A program made the translations under genes and the position numbers. Below the pieces are notes generated by a model. It worked only from the letters and a program-made list of their open reading frames with translations. It did no database searches and was not told where the DNA came from. Of a DNA stretch of 64,000 nt, positions 25,604 through 32,797 are shown piece by piece. Position 1 is the stretch's first letter; every line of letters starts with the position of its first letter. Source of the DNA: Paracoccus aestuariivivens (GTDB lineage: Bacteria; Pseudomonadota; Alphaproteobacteria; Rhodobacterales; Rhodobacteraceae); the NCBI RefSeq assembly GCF_009711225.1, contig NZ_WMIE01000017.1:1-64000 (forward strand), given 5' to 3'.

Positions 25604-26086
25604 TCAGGATTTCTGCCCTTGCGGCAGGGGCACGGGCTTCACTGCGCGATCACGTTCGGCGATCATGCGAGCGTTATGACGCTTCTGGCGTTCAACCTCC
25701 TTTTCGGCTTCGAGAATGCGCTTCAGCAGGACGGCATTTTCCGTCACCATGCGCCGCTCCTCGATCTGCATGACCTGGATCAGGGCGTGCTGTTGGGCGA
25801 GTTTGTCTTCCCAGACTGCCAGCTTTTCGGGGATGATCTTACGCTCGCTGGCGCGGTGCAGATCCTCGATGATCGAGCGATGATTGGTGTAGATGGCGTT
25901 GCGGCCAACACGCGCCTCTCGGGCGAGCGCCGCAACGGTCAGACGGTAGGATCGCTTTTGCAGGTCCGGATGTGTGGGAATCCCCTTCACAAGGCGCTCT
26001 AGAGCCTCCCGCAGCCTGAGGTTTGTGTTGTGCAGGCGCTTTTCGTGCGGCGTCAGCGTCGGCATTTCTCTGGATTTAGGCACCAT
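25604..26086 (-). CDS. TnpC/DUF6262-like transposition accessory protein
   Basis: This protein of about 160 residues has a helical N-terminal part with RLTVAALAREARVGRNAIYT, a small helix-turn-helix-like region. A C-terminal coiled coil (MQIEERRMVTENAVLLKRIL and following residues) is rich in Glu, Arg and Lys. Proteins of this shape follow the tyrosine recombinases in Tn554-type transposons (TnpC, DUF6262), where TnpC modulates orientation and efficiency of transposition. The start at 26086, with AAAGGA about eight bases upstream, overlaps the recombinase gene by 11 bp; an ATG at 26065 is an alternative. Confidence 0.65.
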   Translation of the reverse strand: MVPKSREMPTLTPHEKRLHNTNLRLREALERLVKGIPTHPDLQKRSYRLTVAALAREARVGRNAIYTNHRSIIEDLHRASERKIIPEKLAVWEDKLAQQHALIQVMQIEERRMVTENAVLLKRILEAEKEVERQKRHNARMIAERDRAVKPVPLPQGQKS

Positions 26087-27950
26087 TGCGACCATCCTTT
26101 TCATGATCGAGTTCGCTGAGAATGCGGTCGCATTCTGTAATCCGTGTTTCGGCAAGCCTCCGGCTAATTGGGTCTAGACCTGCTTGATCGAGGAGGGCGG
26201 CATTGCGATCGCGACGTGCGTGCCAGACCGGCCTGTGCTTGGCGGTGACGGCAAAGTTGGCGCAGGTGACACAGGTGCTTTCAGTTCTCAGCACGGGGTT
26301 CGGCCCCCGCTCGTGACCTAGACAGGCAGCCGTTTCGACGCGATAGACGCAATAGCCCCAGTCGCAAACACCGAGCCGGAGGTCGGTCTCTTCCATCAGA
26401 AAACGGACATAGGTCTGGACATCGCCATCGCGGGTGCGTCCGCGAAACTGCGAGCGAGCGGCGATCATGTGACCACCTTTACCTCCGAGAGACGTTGCCG
26501 TCAGCATTTCTTCCAGGGCGGCTCGGGTTTCCTCCTGGGCATGCCGGTCGATGAGATCGTCGAGCGCGAAGGCGGTTCCGACATAGCCACGATCGGTCAT
26601 GGCCCGGGTCACATGCCCGAAGTGCGCCTGAAGCGCATGCAGGCCGGTACGGTCCCGTTTGCCGACAAAGCGCGCGAAGGTCTTGCGGCCTTGATGGGTG
26701 TTCAGATGCCAGCGCTCACCTTCATGGTCCGGCAGCCCGATGAACGGTGCGAACAAGTTATTCATTCGCCGTAGGACGGTTGTGAGGACAGGCAGGTCGA
26801 TGCGGGGGGCAGGACCGACCAGGCCCGTGCTGGCCATCACCAAAAAAAGCTCGGACCGCCCGCTTTGCGCTCGCAAGCGAGCGGTCAGCCTATCCATCAC
26901 CGCGATTGCCCGCTCGACCGGCACTGGCGCAATCCAGCGATGGGCTTCGCCATCCATGCCGCGCGCCGTCTTATAGATCTGGCCGACGAGATAAGCGAAG
27001 GTTTCGCCACCATCGCCGGAAGGGTGATGCTCGATGCAGCCGACCTGAAGGCCAAGGATCTCCGACACCCGGGCGCCGACCAGATAAGCGATCACGACAA
27101 AGCAGGCGTCGTAGATGCGGTCGGCAAGATAACGCACCTGCTTGGTGCTGGTGACTGGCGCTTCATGCCAGGGAGCTTCCTCTCCGGGCAGCGCCGAGAA
27201 AACGAACGGCGCGATTGCATCGGTGACGAAAAAGCCGGCTTTCGTCTGGCTGATCCCCTTGGCAAGGGCGTCGTCATACTTGGCCTGCGCTATCGCCTGC
27301 AAAGCAATGATGTCATCCGCCGGCTCCCCGATCAGCCGCAGCGCGGCCGAGACTAACGGCACCGCGACCGCATCGGGTGTATAGGGCAGCCAGCCGCGAT
27401 CATGCCGCACGAAGGACGGTGCGCCCCCCGGGAACGGATCGTCGATCGTCACTTCCGGGAACTTCGCGCCCTGGAGATACAGGCACGCCAGCAAACTGGT
27501 ATAGTTGCGCAACGTCGTGCTCTTCAACGTCTCGCCCGGCTTGCGACCCGGACGCTGCGCCGTCGCCGCCATGAACCGGTCGCAACCATCACGATTGAGG
27601 TCCGCGAAGCTATGGTATTTCTGTGCCGCCATCCAGCAGATCAGCTTCCGCAGCATTTTGAAGTCTTTGGCGATCGTCGAATCTTGAACATGACGCCGGC
27701 CTGGAGGAGGGTCCAGCTTCAGGCTCCAAAGAAACAGTTTCGCCGCTTCTCGCCAATCAGCCCATTGCGGATCACTGAAGCGGCTGCTGTCAGCGAGGGC
27801 AAAGCCCCAGTCAAGCGAGAAGTCGCTCCGGTTTCCGCCGGGACGAACGCCCTCGAGGTGCCAGACCTGATCCGACCACATCGAACGCGCTGATATCCGA
27901 AGGGCCGGCCGCGCCTGGAGACTAAGATCGCGCTCAGCAGACGCTTGCAT
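26076..27950 (-). CDS. Tyrosine recombinase, third of three
   Basis: This 624-residue site-specific recombinase has its catalytic domain in roughly residues 265-500. The first Arg lies in LVGARVSEILGLQ, the HxxR box is HQGRKTFARFVGK, and the final His/Tyr region is HFGHVTRAMTDRGYVG. The N-terminal 200 residues form a SAM-like core-binding domain. The C-terminus beyond the catalytic Tyr is about 150 residues longer than in simple integrases and holds clustered Cys (CDWGYCV, CLGHERG, CVTCANFA) that may bind zinc. It begins 3 bp after the second recombinase stop. The size is unlike the third gene of the compact trio elements, which is shorter. Confidence 0.85.
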   Translation of the reverse strand: MQASAERDLSLQARPALRISARSMWSDQVWHLEGVRPGGNRSDFSLDWGFALADSSRFSDPQWADWREAAKLFLWSLKLDPPPGRRHVQDSTIAKDFKMLRKLICWMAAQKYHSFADLNRDGCDRFMAATAQRPGRKPGETLKSTTLRNYTSLLACLYLQGAKFPEVTIDDPFPGGAPSFVRHDRGWLPYTPDAVAVPLVSAALRLIGEPADDIIALQAIAQAKYDDALAKGISQTKAGFFVTDAIAPFVFSALPGEEAPWHEAPVTSTKQVRYLADRIYDACFVVIAYLVGARVSEILGLQVGCIEHHPSGDGGETFAYLVGQIYKTARGMDGEAHRWIAPVPVERAIAVMDRLTARLRAQSGRSELFLVMASTGLVGPAPRIDLPVLTTVLRRMNNLFAPFIGLPDHEGERWHLNTHQGRKTFARFVGKRDRTGLHALQAHFGHVTRAMTDRGYVGTAFALDDLIDRHAQEETRAALEEMLTATSLGGKGGHMIAARSQFRGRTRDGDVQTYVRFLMEETDLRLGVCDWGYCVYRVETAACLGHERGPNPVLRTESTCVTCANFAVTAKHRPVWHARRDRNAALLDQAGLDPISRRLAETRITECDRILSELDHEKDGRNGA

Positions 27951-27953
27951 CGT

Positions 27954-29765
27954 TCACTCCAGCGCCGGAAGGGTTGGCAGGTTCGCGATCCGGCGTTCGG
28001 CCTCCGGGTGAAGTGATTGCGGGAAGTCTGGCAGGATGTCGTGCGTCAGAATGCACAGGCTCGACGCATACAGAAGCTCGAAGCGACGCGGATCGATCCG
28101 CTCGCGCGCACGCTCCAGTTCCTTCTTAGCCTGAAGAACCCGCGCCAAGTGTTCGGCATCGATAGGGATAACCAAGCCCGGGCAGCGCAAGCATCCGCCG
28201 AAATATCGGCACACCCGACCTGCAATCGTTCCAGGCGCGATGCCGGCGACCGGGTTGAGGCAATCATGGCTGAATGGAACCGTCGCATCATTCATCGGCT
28301 CAATGCCCTCCTGTCGCATCTGATCTTGTGCGTCTGCCTTCGGACCGGTGATCCAGGCAAGCATCAGTTCCTGCAAACGGGCAACGGTTTCTTGCTGAAT
28401 GCGATGCGTCTGAGGACCCTTGATGTAAAGCTCCGTCGTGTCGGCGCGGGCGTGGTTGAGCACGTCCTGCGTCGCGACGATGTCACCACCAGATGCCTTG
28501 TAATATTCGGTCGCAACGCTGCCCCGCAGCAGCACAGCCGCAAAATCCGGCAAGAGCTGGCGCGCACGCTCCGGCGCGGCTTTGTTCCAGATCGCGATCC
28601 GGGCATTGGAGCGTTTGATGAATGGCCTGAGCGCATGGGACAAAGTGTCTTTCGCAATCAGTGTAACCGCTTGGCTCTTCTGGCTCTTTACCAGAAGCAG
28701 GCGATTGCGGTCCTGCCGGGTCGCACGGGAGACGAGCGGCTCAGCCATCACCAGCAGCCTATCGATCAGATTCGGGGCCGCATAACGACGCCGACGATCA
28801 AACGACCGCCTCTGCGCACGCTTCACCTTCGCTCCGGCCCGGGGTTTGGCCCACTCGACGATGCTACGATGCTCGTCGAGCGGATGCGCCACCTGGCAAT
28901 CGCGCGTGACCAGCCGCAGCGCGTCCGGATTGCCCGCCGTCTGGATCGAAAGCGCAATGAAGAATGCAGCGATCGTTTCGGCTGTCAGATGCAGATAGCC
29001 GCCAAGGTGACGTAGCCCACCATGGCGGTAGACCGCCGCTATTCCGACACCACTGCGGATCGCAAGGGACCGCGCGGGCACGACACCGCCATCTACACCG
29101 GCAAGCGCCCGGATCAGTTCGCAAAGCTCGGGATCGACACCATCGACCAGTCCTCGTGCTGCAAGGATAGTCCTCCCCGTCTCGAAGCGATCCCAAGCCT
29201 CGTCAATTTCCTCATAGCACGCGCGCAGGATCGCCTTGAGATCAGCGCTGCTCAGGCGCGGCCTGTTAACGGCATTGCGGTTCAGCCAGACCCGCGAAGG
29301 GAAGTCGATCCGCGCGGGCAGCCGGGACGGGTGCCGGCGCTTGGTCCAGTCGATCATCTGGCGAAGCTGCATTAGTGCATTTGTCCGCGTGCCATTCGAC
29401 CATGGCTGGTTTGTCCGCCTTGTGACCTGACAATCAAGCCATGAGATATAGCGCCCGACCATGGCACTGGTCAGATCACCGACCGACAGAACAAGGCCCT
29501 CTTCCGCGACGAAGCGCGCGAATGTCCGCAGCCCCATCCAGCAATGGCGCTGCGCGTCATAGCTCGAGGCGGCATGATGATGGCGGAAGGCGTCGGCCAG
29601 AAGATTCGCGACGTCAGGCGACAAACCGAGCCTGTCGAGATCATAGCGTTTTGTGACCTCGCCCCAGCCATCTCGGAAGACAATGATGGTGTCGGCCGGC
29701 CGGTCCAAAATAGTCGGTGGCGCAGGCGACAGGCGCCGGTCGATGCGCTCGCGTCTAACGGCCAT
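27954..29765 (-). CDS. Tyrosine recombinase, second of three (TnpB-like)
   Basis: This 603-residue recombinase is close in length to Tn554 TnpB (630). The catalytic part is atypical. A LLRGSVATEYYKASGGDIVA region is followed by VLNHARADTTELYIKGPQT, in which the HxR...Y end of the active site is visible. The usual HxxR box is replaced by a less clear RGSVATEYY segment. A Cys-rich region near the C-terminus (RVCRYFGGCLRCPGL) may bind zinc, as seen in the third recombinase. Start ATG 29765 overlaps the first recombinase by 11 bp. Confidence 0.82.
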   Translation of the reverse strand: MAVRRERIDRRLSPAPPTILDRPADTIIVFRDGWGEVTKRYDLDRLGLSPDVANLLADAFRHHHAASSYDAQRHCWMGLRTFARFVAEEGLVLSVGDLTSAMVGRYISWLDCQVTRRTNQPWSNGTRTNALMQLRQMIDWTKRRHPSRLPARIDFPSRVWLNRNAVNRPRLSSADLKAILRACYEEIDEAWDRFETGRTILAARGLVDGVDPELCELIRALAGVDGGVVPARSLAIRSGVGIAAVYRHGGLRHLGGYLHLTAETIAAFFIALSIQTAGNPDALRLVTRDCQVAHPLDEHRSIVEWAKPRAGAKVKRAQRRSFDRRRRYAAPNLIDRLLVMAEPLVSRATRQDRNRLLLVKSQKSQAVTLIAKDTLSHALRPFIKRSNARIAIWNKAAPERARQLLPDFAAVLLRGSVATEYYKASGGDIVATQDVLNHARADTTELYIKGPQTHRIQQETVARLQELMLAWITGPKADAQDQMRQEGIEPMNDATVPFSHDCLNPVAGIAPGTIAGRVCRYFGGCLRCPGLVIPIDAEHLARVLQAKKELERARERIDPRRFELLYASSLCILTHDILPDFPQSLHPEAERRIANLPTLPALE

Positions 29766-30912
29766 CGGGGATCAACTCGCCATAGAGATAGTCGATGCCT
29801 TCGACGAGTTCCCGCGCATTCAGCTCGACGCAGCGCAAATAAATAGAGGTGCTCTGGATCGAACTGTGGCCCAGCAGGACCTGCACGATCTTCAGCGGAT
29901 TGAGGTCCGGTGTGGTCGCTGCCTGCCGCTGCAGCCGCACTAGCATCGTCATCGCGAATGTGTGACGCAGGTAATGCAAGGTTCCCGTCACACTAGCCTC
30001 CCGGAACGCCTCAGCAAACACCGCCGTCAATCGCGCCTTGCTGACTGCGTTTCCCTGATGATTGAGGAAGAGCGCCGAGGGCGGTCGATAGTTCGGCCGT
30101 CGACGCCGCAAAGCCCGAACCTGCGGCGTGCGAACCTCGTCGAGATAGCGTTGCGTGCGGTCGACCAAGCGGATCGGCGGGTAGATCGTGCGCGGCGTGT
30201 TACCCTTGGTGATCGTCAGCGGCACCCCGATCAGCGGATGATCCTCATCGTCCAGATGCGCCGTCTCCGGAACTTGGAAAACGGCCAGGCCGCAAAGCTC
30301 CTTGCGCCGCAATCCAGTCGCCAACGCCCATTCCGCCATCAGGCGGTAGGGCATCTCCAGATGCGTAAACACCCGGCGCAACTGATCGACACGCAATGGT
30401 CGAGGCAAACGCTCGTGCTCGGAGACCGTCAGGATATTCGCCGTCATGACACCCGGACGCCCATCCACATGCGCCAGAAACGCTTGCCGTCGGCCAGACC
30501 CCACCCGCACATCGACAAAGTGAAACGGCAGGGTCTCAATCCAGCCGCGGCGCTGCGCCCAGGCATAGAATCGGCAGATCGTGCGAACCCGATCGTTCAC
30601 CGTCGAGCGCGCATAGGGGCGCTTGGTATGCGGGCTCGGCTGTGACAACATGCGATTACGCCATGTTGCAACCTCGGCCTCGCTCACGTCGCGCCAGTCG
30701 AGCCCCGATTGCTCCAAGCTGTCGAACCAGTCATGCAGATGCTCGCCATAGGTACGGATCGTCTCGACAGCGTGACTACGTCCCGGGATGGTTGCCAGTT
30801 CGTGGAGGTACGCAAACGCGGGCTCGACGATAGCCATGCTCTCGTCGAGGATGACCGGGAAGTTCGCCGGAATGTCGCTATAGCCCGGTAGCGCTTTGAC
30901 AATACGCACCAT
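29755..30912 (-). CDS. Tyrosine recombinase, first of three (TnpA-like)
   Basis: This 385-residue phage-integrase-type recombinase compares with 361 in Tn554 TnpA. It has an N-terminal SAM-like DNA-binding domain (about residues 30-130). Its catalytic residues are visible in ATGLRRKELCGLA (Arg), LHYLRHTFAMTML (HxxR) and LLGHSSIQSTSIYLRC (His and nucleophilic Tyr). Start ATG 30912 has GGAGG six bases upstream; a start 9 codons earlier lacks one. As promoter-proximal gene of the recombinase operon it lies 321 bp from the right tip of the element, and its product is expected to bind the ends. Confidence 0.93.
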   Translation of the reverse strand: MVRIVKALPGYSDIPANFPVILDESMAIVEPAFAYLHELATIPGRSHAVETIRTYGEHLHDWFDSLEQSGLDWRDVSEAEVATWRNRMLSQPSPHTKRPYARSTVNDRVRTICRFYAWAQRRGWIETLPFHFVDVRVGSGRRQAFLAHVDGRPGVMTANILTVSEHERLPRPLRVDQLRRVFTHLEMPYRLMAEWALATGLRRKELCGLAVFQVPETAHLDDEDHPLIGVPLTITKGNTPRTIYPPIRLVDRTQRYLDEVRTPQVRALRRRRPNYRPPSALFLNHQGNAVSKARLTAVFAEAFREASVTGTLHYLRHTFAMTMLVRLQRQAATTPDLNPLKIVQVLLGHSSIQSTSIYLRCVELNARELVEGIDYLYGELIPDGR

Positions 30913-31207
30913 CTGTCCTCCGTGGCGCGTCGAGCGCACTGAATCACAGGACAGTTTGGTGCCGTTAAGAGCTGACAGTTACGCTCAAAAGGACAAATTC
31001 TACCCCATGTTTATATGTGAAGCGCGCGAGGGCGCGCCGACAAATCCGAAGAGAGGCCCAATGACGGCGTCGTCATCCTTCTTTGCGTATGGGACAATAC
31101 CATAACCGCCGCGCAAATGCATGTTCCAAGCCACCCACCGCCAGCTCTTTGGGTAAGCGCGACAGGCGGCTTGGAACATGCACACCGCACTCTCGCCCAT
31201 TCCATCG
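30913..31207. other. Right subterminal region of the element
   Basis: This non-coding stretch between the first recombinase and the right tip presumably holds the recombinase promoter and accessory binding sites. It contains the 15-bp inverted repeat listed separately. The frame continuing from parB across the junction into this region is an accidental read-through. Confidence 0.6.
31118..31182. repeat. 15-bp perfect inverted repeat near right end
   Basis: TGCATGTTCCAAGCC at 31118-31132 is repeated in inverse orientation at 31168-31182, with 35 bp between, about 50 bp inside the right tip. The spacing of about 50 bp centre to centre and the perfect match suit two binding sites for a recombinase or its accessory protein; a hairpin is the alternative. 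Confidence 0.6.
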
Positions 31208-31233
31208 AAGGACACTTTGGAAACATAACCTAA
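31208..31233 (-). repeat. Right terminal inverted repeat of the element
   Basis: Read inward on the minus strand it starts TTAGGTTATG and continues through AAAGTGTCCTT, matching the left tip with a 2-bp length difference in the middle. Confidence 0.85.
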
Positions 31234-31239
31234 GAGATC
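31234..31239. repeat. Right 6-bp direct repeat flanking the element
   Basis: GAGATC directly outside the right terminus is identical to 18710-18715. It encodes Asp-Leu at the end of the 5' parB fragment. Confidence 0.85.
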
Positions 31240-31587
31240 GCGTCTGGCGGCGTTCTCGGCCACGGCCCAAGCCTGCGCGGTGGGGACATCGGGTGCAATC
31301 CGCACCGGTGGGTTGGCGAGTTCGGGATGGGTTTGGGCAAGGTCATCATGACGCGCAGCGAGGAATTGCAGCGCCCGCAGACGCCGACCGCCGGCGACGA
31401 TCTCGATCTCACCGGCCTCCGTCTCGATCCCGGCAAGGTTCTGGATCAGTCCTGCGGTCCAGATGCTCTCGGCCAGCTCCGCGACTTCGGCCTCCTCCAC
31501 ATGCTGGCGCGGGTTGATCGTGGAAAGCACGAGCTGCGCGAGCGGGAAGCGGGTTGCGTCAACCGTGATGCGGCTTTGTTCATTCAT
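31234..31587 (-). pseudogene. 5' part of the interrupted ParB-like gene
   Basis: The first 118 codons of the parB-like gene run from ATG 31587, with AAGGA about 11 bases upstream, to the right edge of the element. They encode the N-terminal ParB nuclease-fold (CTP-binding) domain with INPRQH, SIWTAGLIQNLAG, EIVAGGRRLRALQ (Box I/II) and AVAENAARRDL. The insertion cuts the highly conserved ENxxRxDLHP motif after Leu; the next residues, HPADEI, are at 18709 on the other side of the element. In place the frame reads on into element sequence and stops at about 31000, giving a fused product that lacks the helix-turn-helix. Confidence 0.88.
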
Positions 31588-31844
31588 CGGGACATTCCTT
31601 GTGATGTTGGAAAAGTTTCTGCTAGGCTTGCCCCAGCCCTTATGGTCTGAGGCGTGGGGGCTCAGATCGCCCCGTGCTGGATCAGGAAGCGGCGGCCGAG
31701 GCCAAAGCGATCGCCCTTCCTGAGAAGCGCCCAAGCCTCGATCCGGCGGCGCTGCATCATCTCAGCGTGGATTTGTCTCACCTCCCTTCCGGCGCGGGTT
31801 GCGCCTTGGGGTCCCGGCCCTGCCGCGCAGGGCCGGGACAGGGA

Positions 31845-32294
31845 TCAGTATTCGCTGGGGAAAAGTAGGGTCAGGACGCGGCGGGTCTGGGTCGCGTCCA
31901 AAGGATCAGCGGCACCGAAACGGTAATCGGCGTCATAGATATCGAGCTTCCACCAGATCTTCTTGCCGCTGATGGTCAGAGCGCCGAAAGAGTGATCGCC
32001 ATAAGGGTCGTTTTCCTCGGTGAAGCTCGAGAAACCCGCAACTTCGATCTGGGCGCGGGCCATGAAGCCAAGGCCTTCGGCGGCGACGCCTTGGGTGCAA
32101 ACCACCTGGCCGAGCAGCTCGGGATGGCCGCCAAGAATGATCGCGGCCCGAAAGGCGTCATTGGCCTTGGCGATTTCTGCGGTCTGGGCCTCGAGATCGA
32201 TCAAACCGCTTTCCCCGCAATGGGTGCAAGCCTCGGGGGCGGCGAGTTCCGAGACTTCGATCTCGCCGCAGCTTTTACATTGATACTGAGCCAT
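31845..32294 (-). CDS. DUF3768 protein with zinc ribbon
   Basis: This 149-residue protein has an N-terminal CX2C zinc ribbon (QCKSCGEIEVSELAAPEACT, then HCGE) fused to a DUF3768 domain. The domain is recognised by AKANDAFRAAI, SSFTEENDPYGDHSFGAL, IWWKLDIYDADYRFGAADP and a terminal TRRVLTLLFPSEY. The function of DUF3768 is unknown; these genes are typical of alphaproteobacterial plasmids and integrative elements. Start ATG 32294 has AAGGAGG seven bases upstream. It lies upstream of parB on the same strand and divergent from the helicase gene. Confidence 0.85.
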   Translation of the reverse strand: MAQYQCKSCGEIEVSELAAPEACTHCGESGLIDLEAQTAEIAKANDAFRAAIILGGHPELLGQVVCTQGVAAEGLGFMARAQIEVAGFSSFTEENDPYGDHSFGALTISGKKIWWKLDIYDADYRFGAADPLDATQTRRVLTLLFPSEY

Positions 32295-32349
32295 ATCTGG
32301 CCTCCTTCGTGGTGAGGCCCCGTTCCGGTCTGTTGCCGAATAATCGGGG

Positions 32350-32397
32350 CGGTCTGGCAAGTGAGGTCCGCAGAGCGGCGCCTCTCTTGCCGGACTG
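32350..32397. repeat. Long imperfect hairpin in the DUF3768-helicase intergenic region
   Basis: GGCAAGTGAGG at 32356-32366 pairs with CCTCTCTTGCC at 32381-32391 (one mismatch). The stem extends outward by six more pairs including two G-U, giving about 17 bp with a 14-base loop. It lies about 60 bp upstream of the DUF3768 start, in a 503-bp gap that otherwise holds no gene I can support. Confidence 0.55.
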
Positions 32398-32797
32398 CCT
32401 CCCGGCGAGGGCAGGAGGGGGGCCCGCGCCAGCCCAGCGACAAGGAAGAGGGGGAGGGGGATCACCCGGCCACGCAGCTCGGCCCCCGGCCGAGACCGTG
32501 GTTGGGGACACCTCCTCTGACGCCGCTCGCCGGGCTTGCGTGGGGGAACCGGCGGTTCCCAAGCACGAACGCGCCTTGGCGCGGCCCAAGCAGGAATGCG
32601 GGCGTTCGGCTCGTCCGAATCCCCGCGCCTCTGAACTTCTTCCTGAAACGAGATCAGGGCGTCCGGATCGGGCAGCCTCCTCCCCTCCCCTGCCCTCCTC
32701 TTGCAACGTCAGACCGGACTGCGCGGCCCGACCCAGCCAAATGCGTTCCCTTTCCGTTCCAATTGCGCTAATTCATCTGCAAGGACCGAGGGGCGAC

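Larger units (their letters stand above)
18716..31233. mobile_element. 12,518-bp tyrosine-recombinase transposon carrying an envelope-modification module
   Basis: The element begins TTAGGTTATG at 18716 and ends with the inverse, CATAACCTAA, at 31233. It is flanked by identical 6-bp repeats and sits between two halves of one parB gene. It encodes three adjacent tyrosine recombinases and a TnpC/DUF6262-like protein at its right side (25604-30912), plus seven cargo genes at its left (19287-25081). Three or two tyrosine recombinases with a small accessory protein are known from Tn554-like and 'recombinase in trio' elements; a 6-bp core at the junctions also suits Tn554-type chemistry. I know of no named element with this cargo. 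Confidence 0.88.

Noticed and set aside
31000..31233. A C-terminal extension of the ParB N-terminal domain
   Set aside because: The homology stops exactly at the element tip. The remaining codons read through non-coding element sequence, including the inverted repeat.
32309..32797. N-terminal extension of the helicase
   Set aside because: The frame is open but Pro/Arg rich and non-conserved. Helicase Q-motif sequence starts right after ATG 32798, which has a ribosome site.
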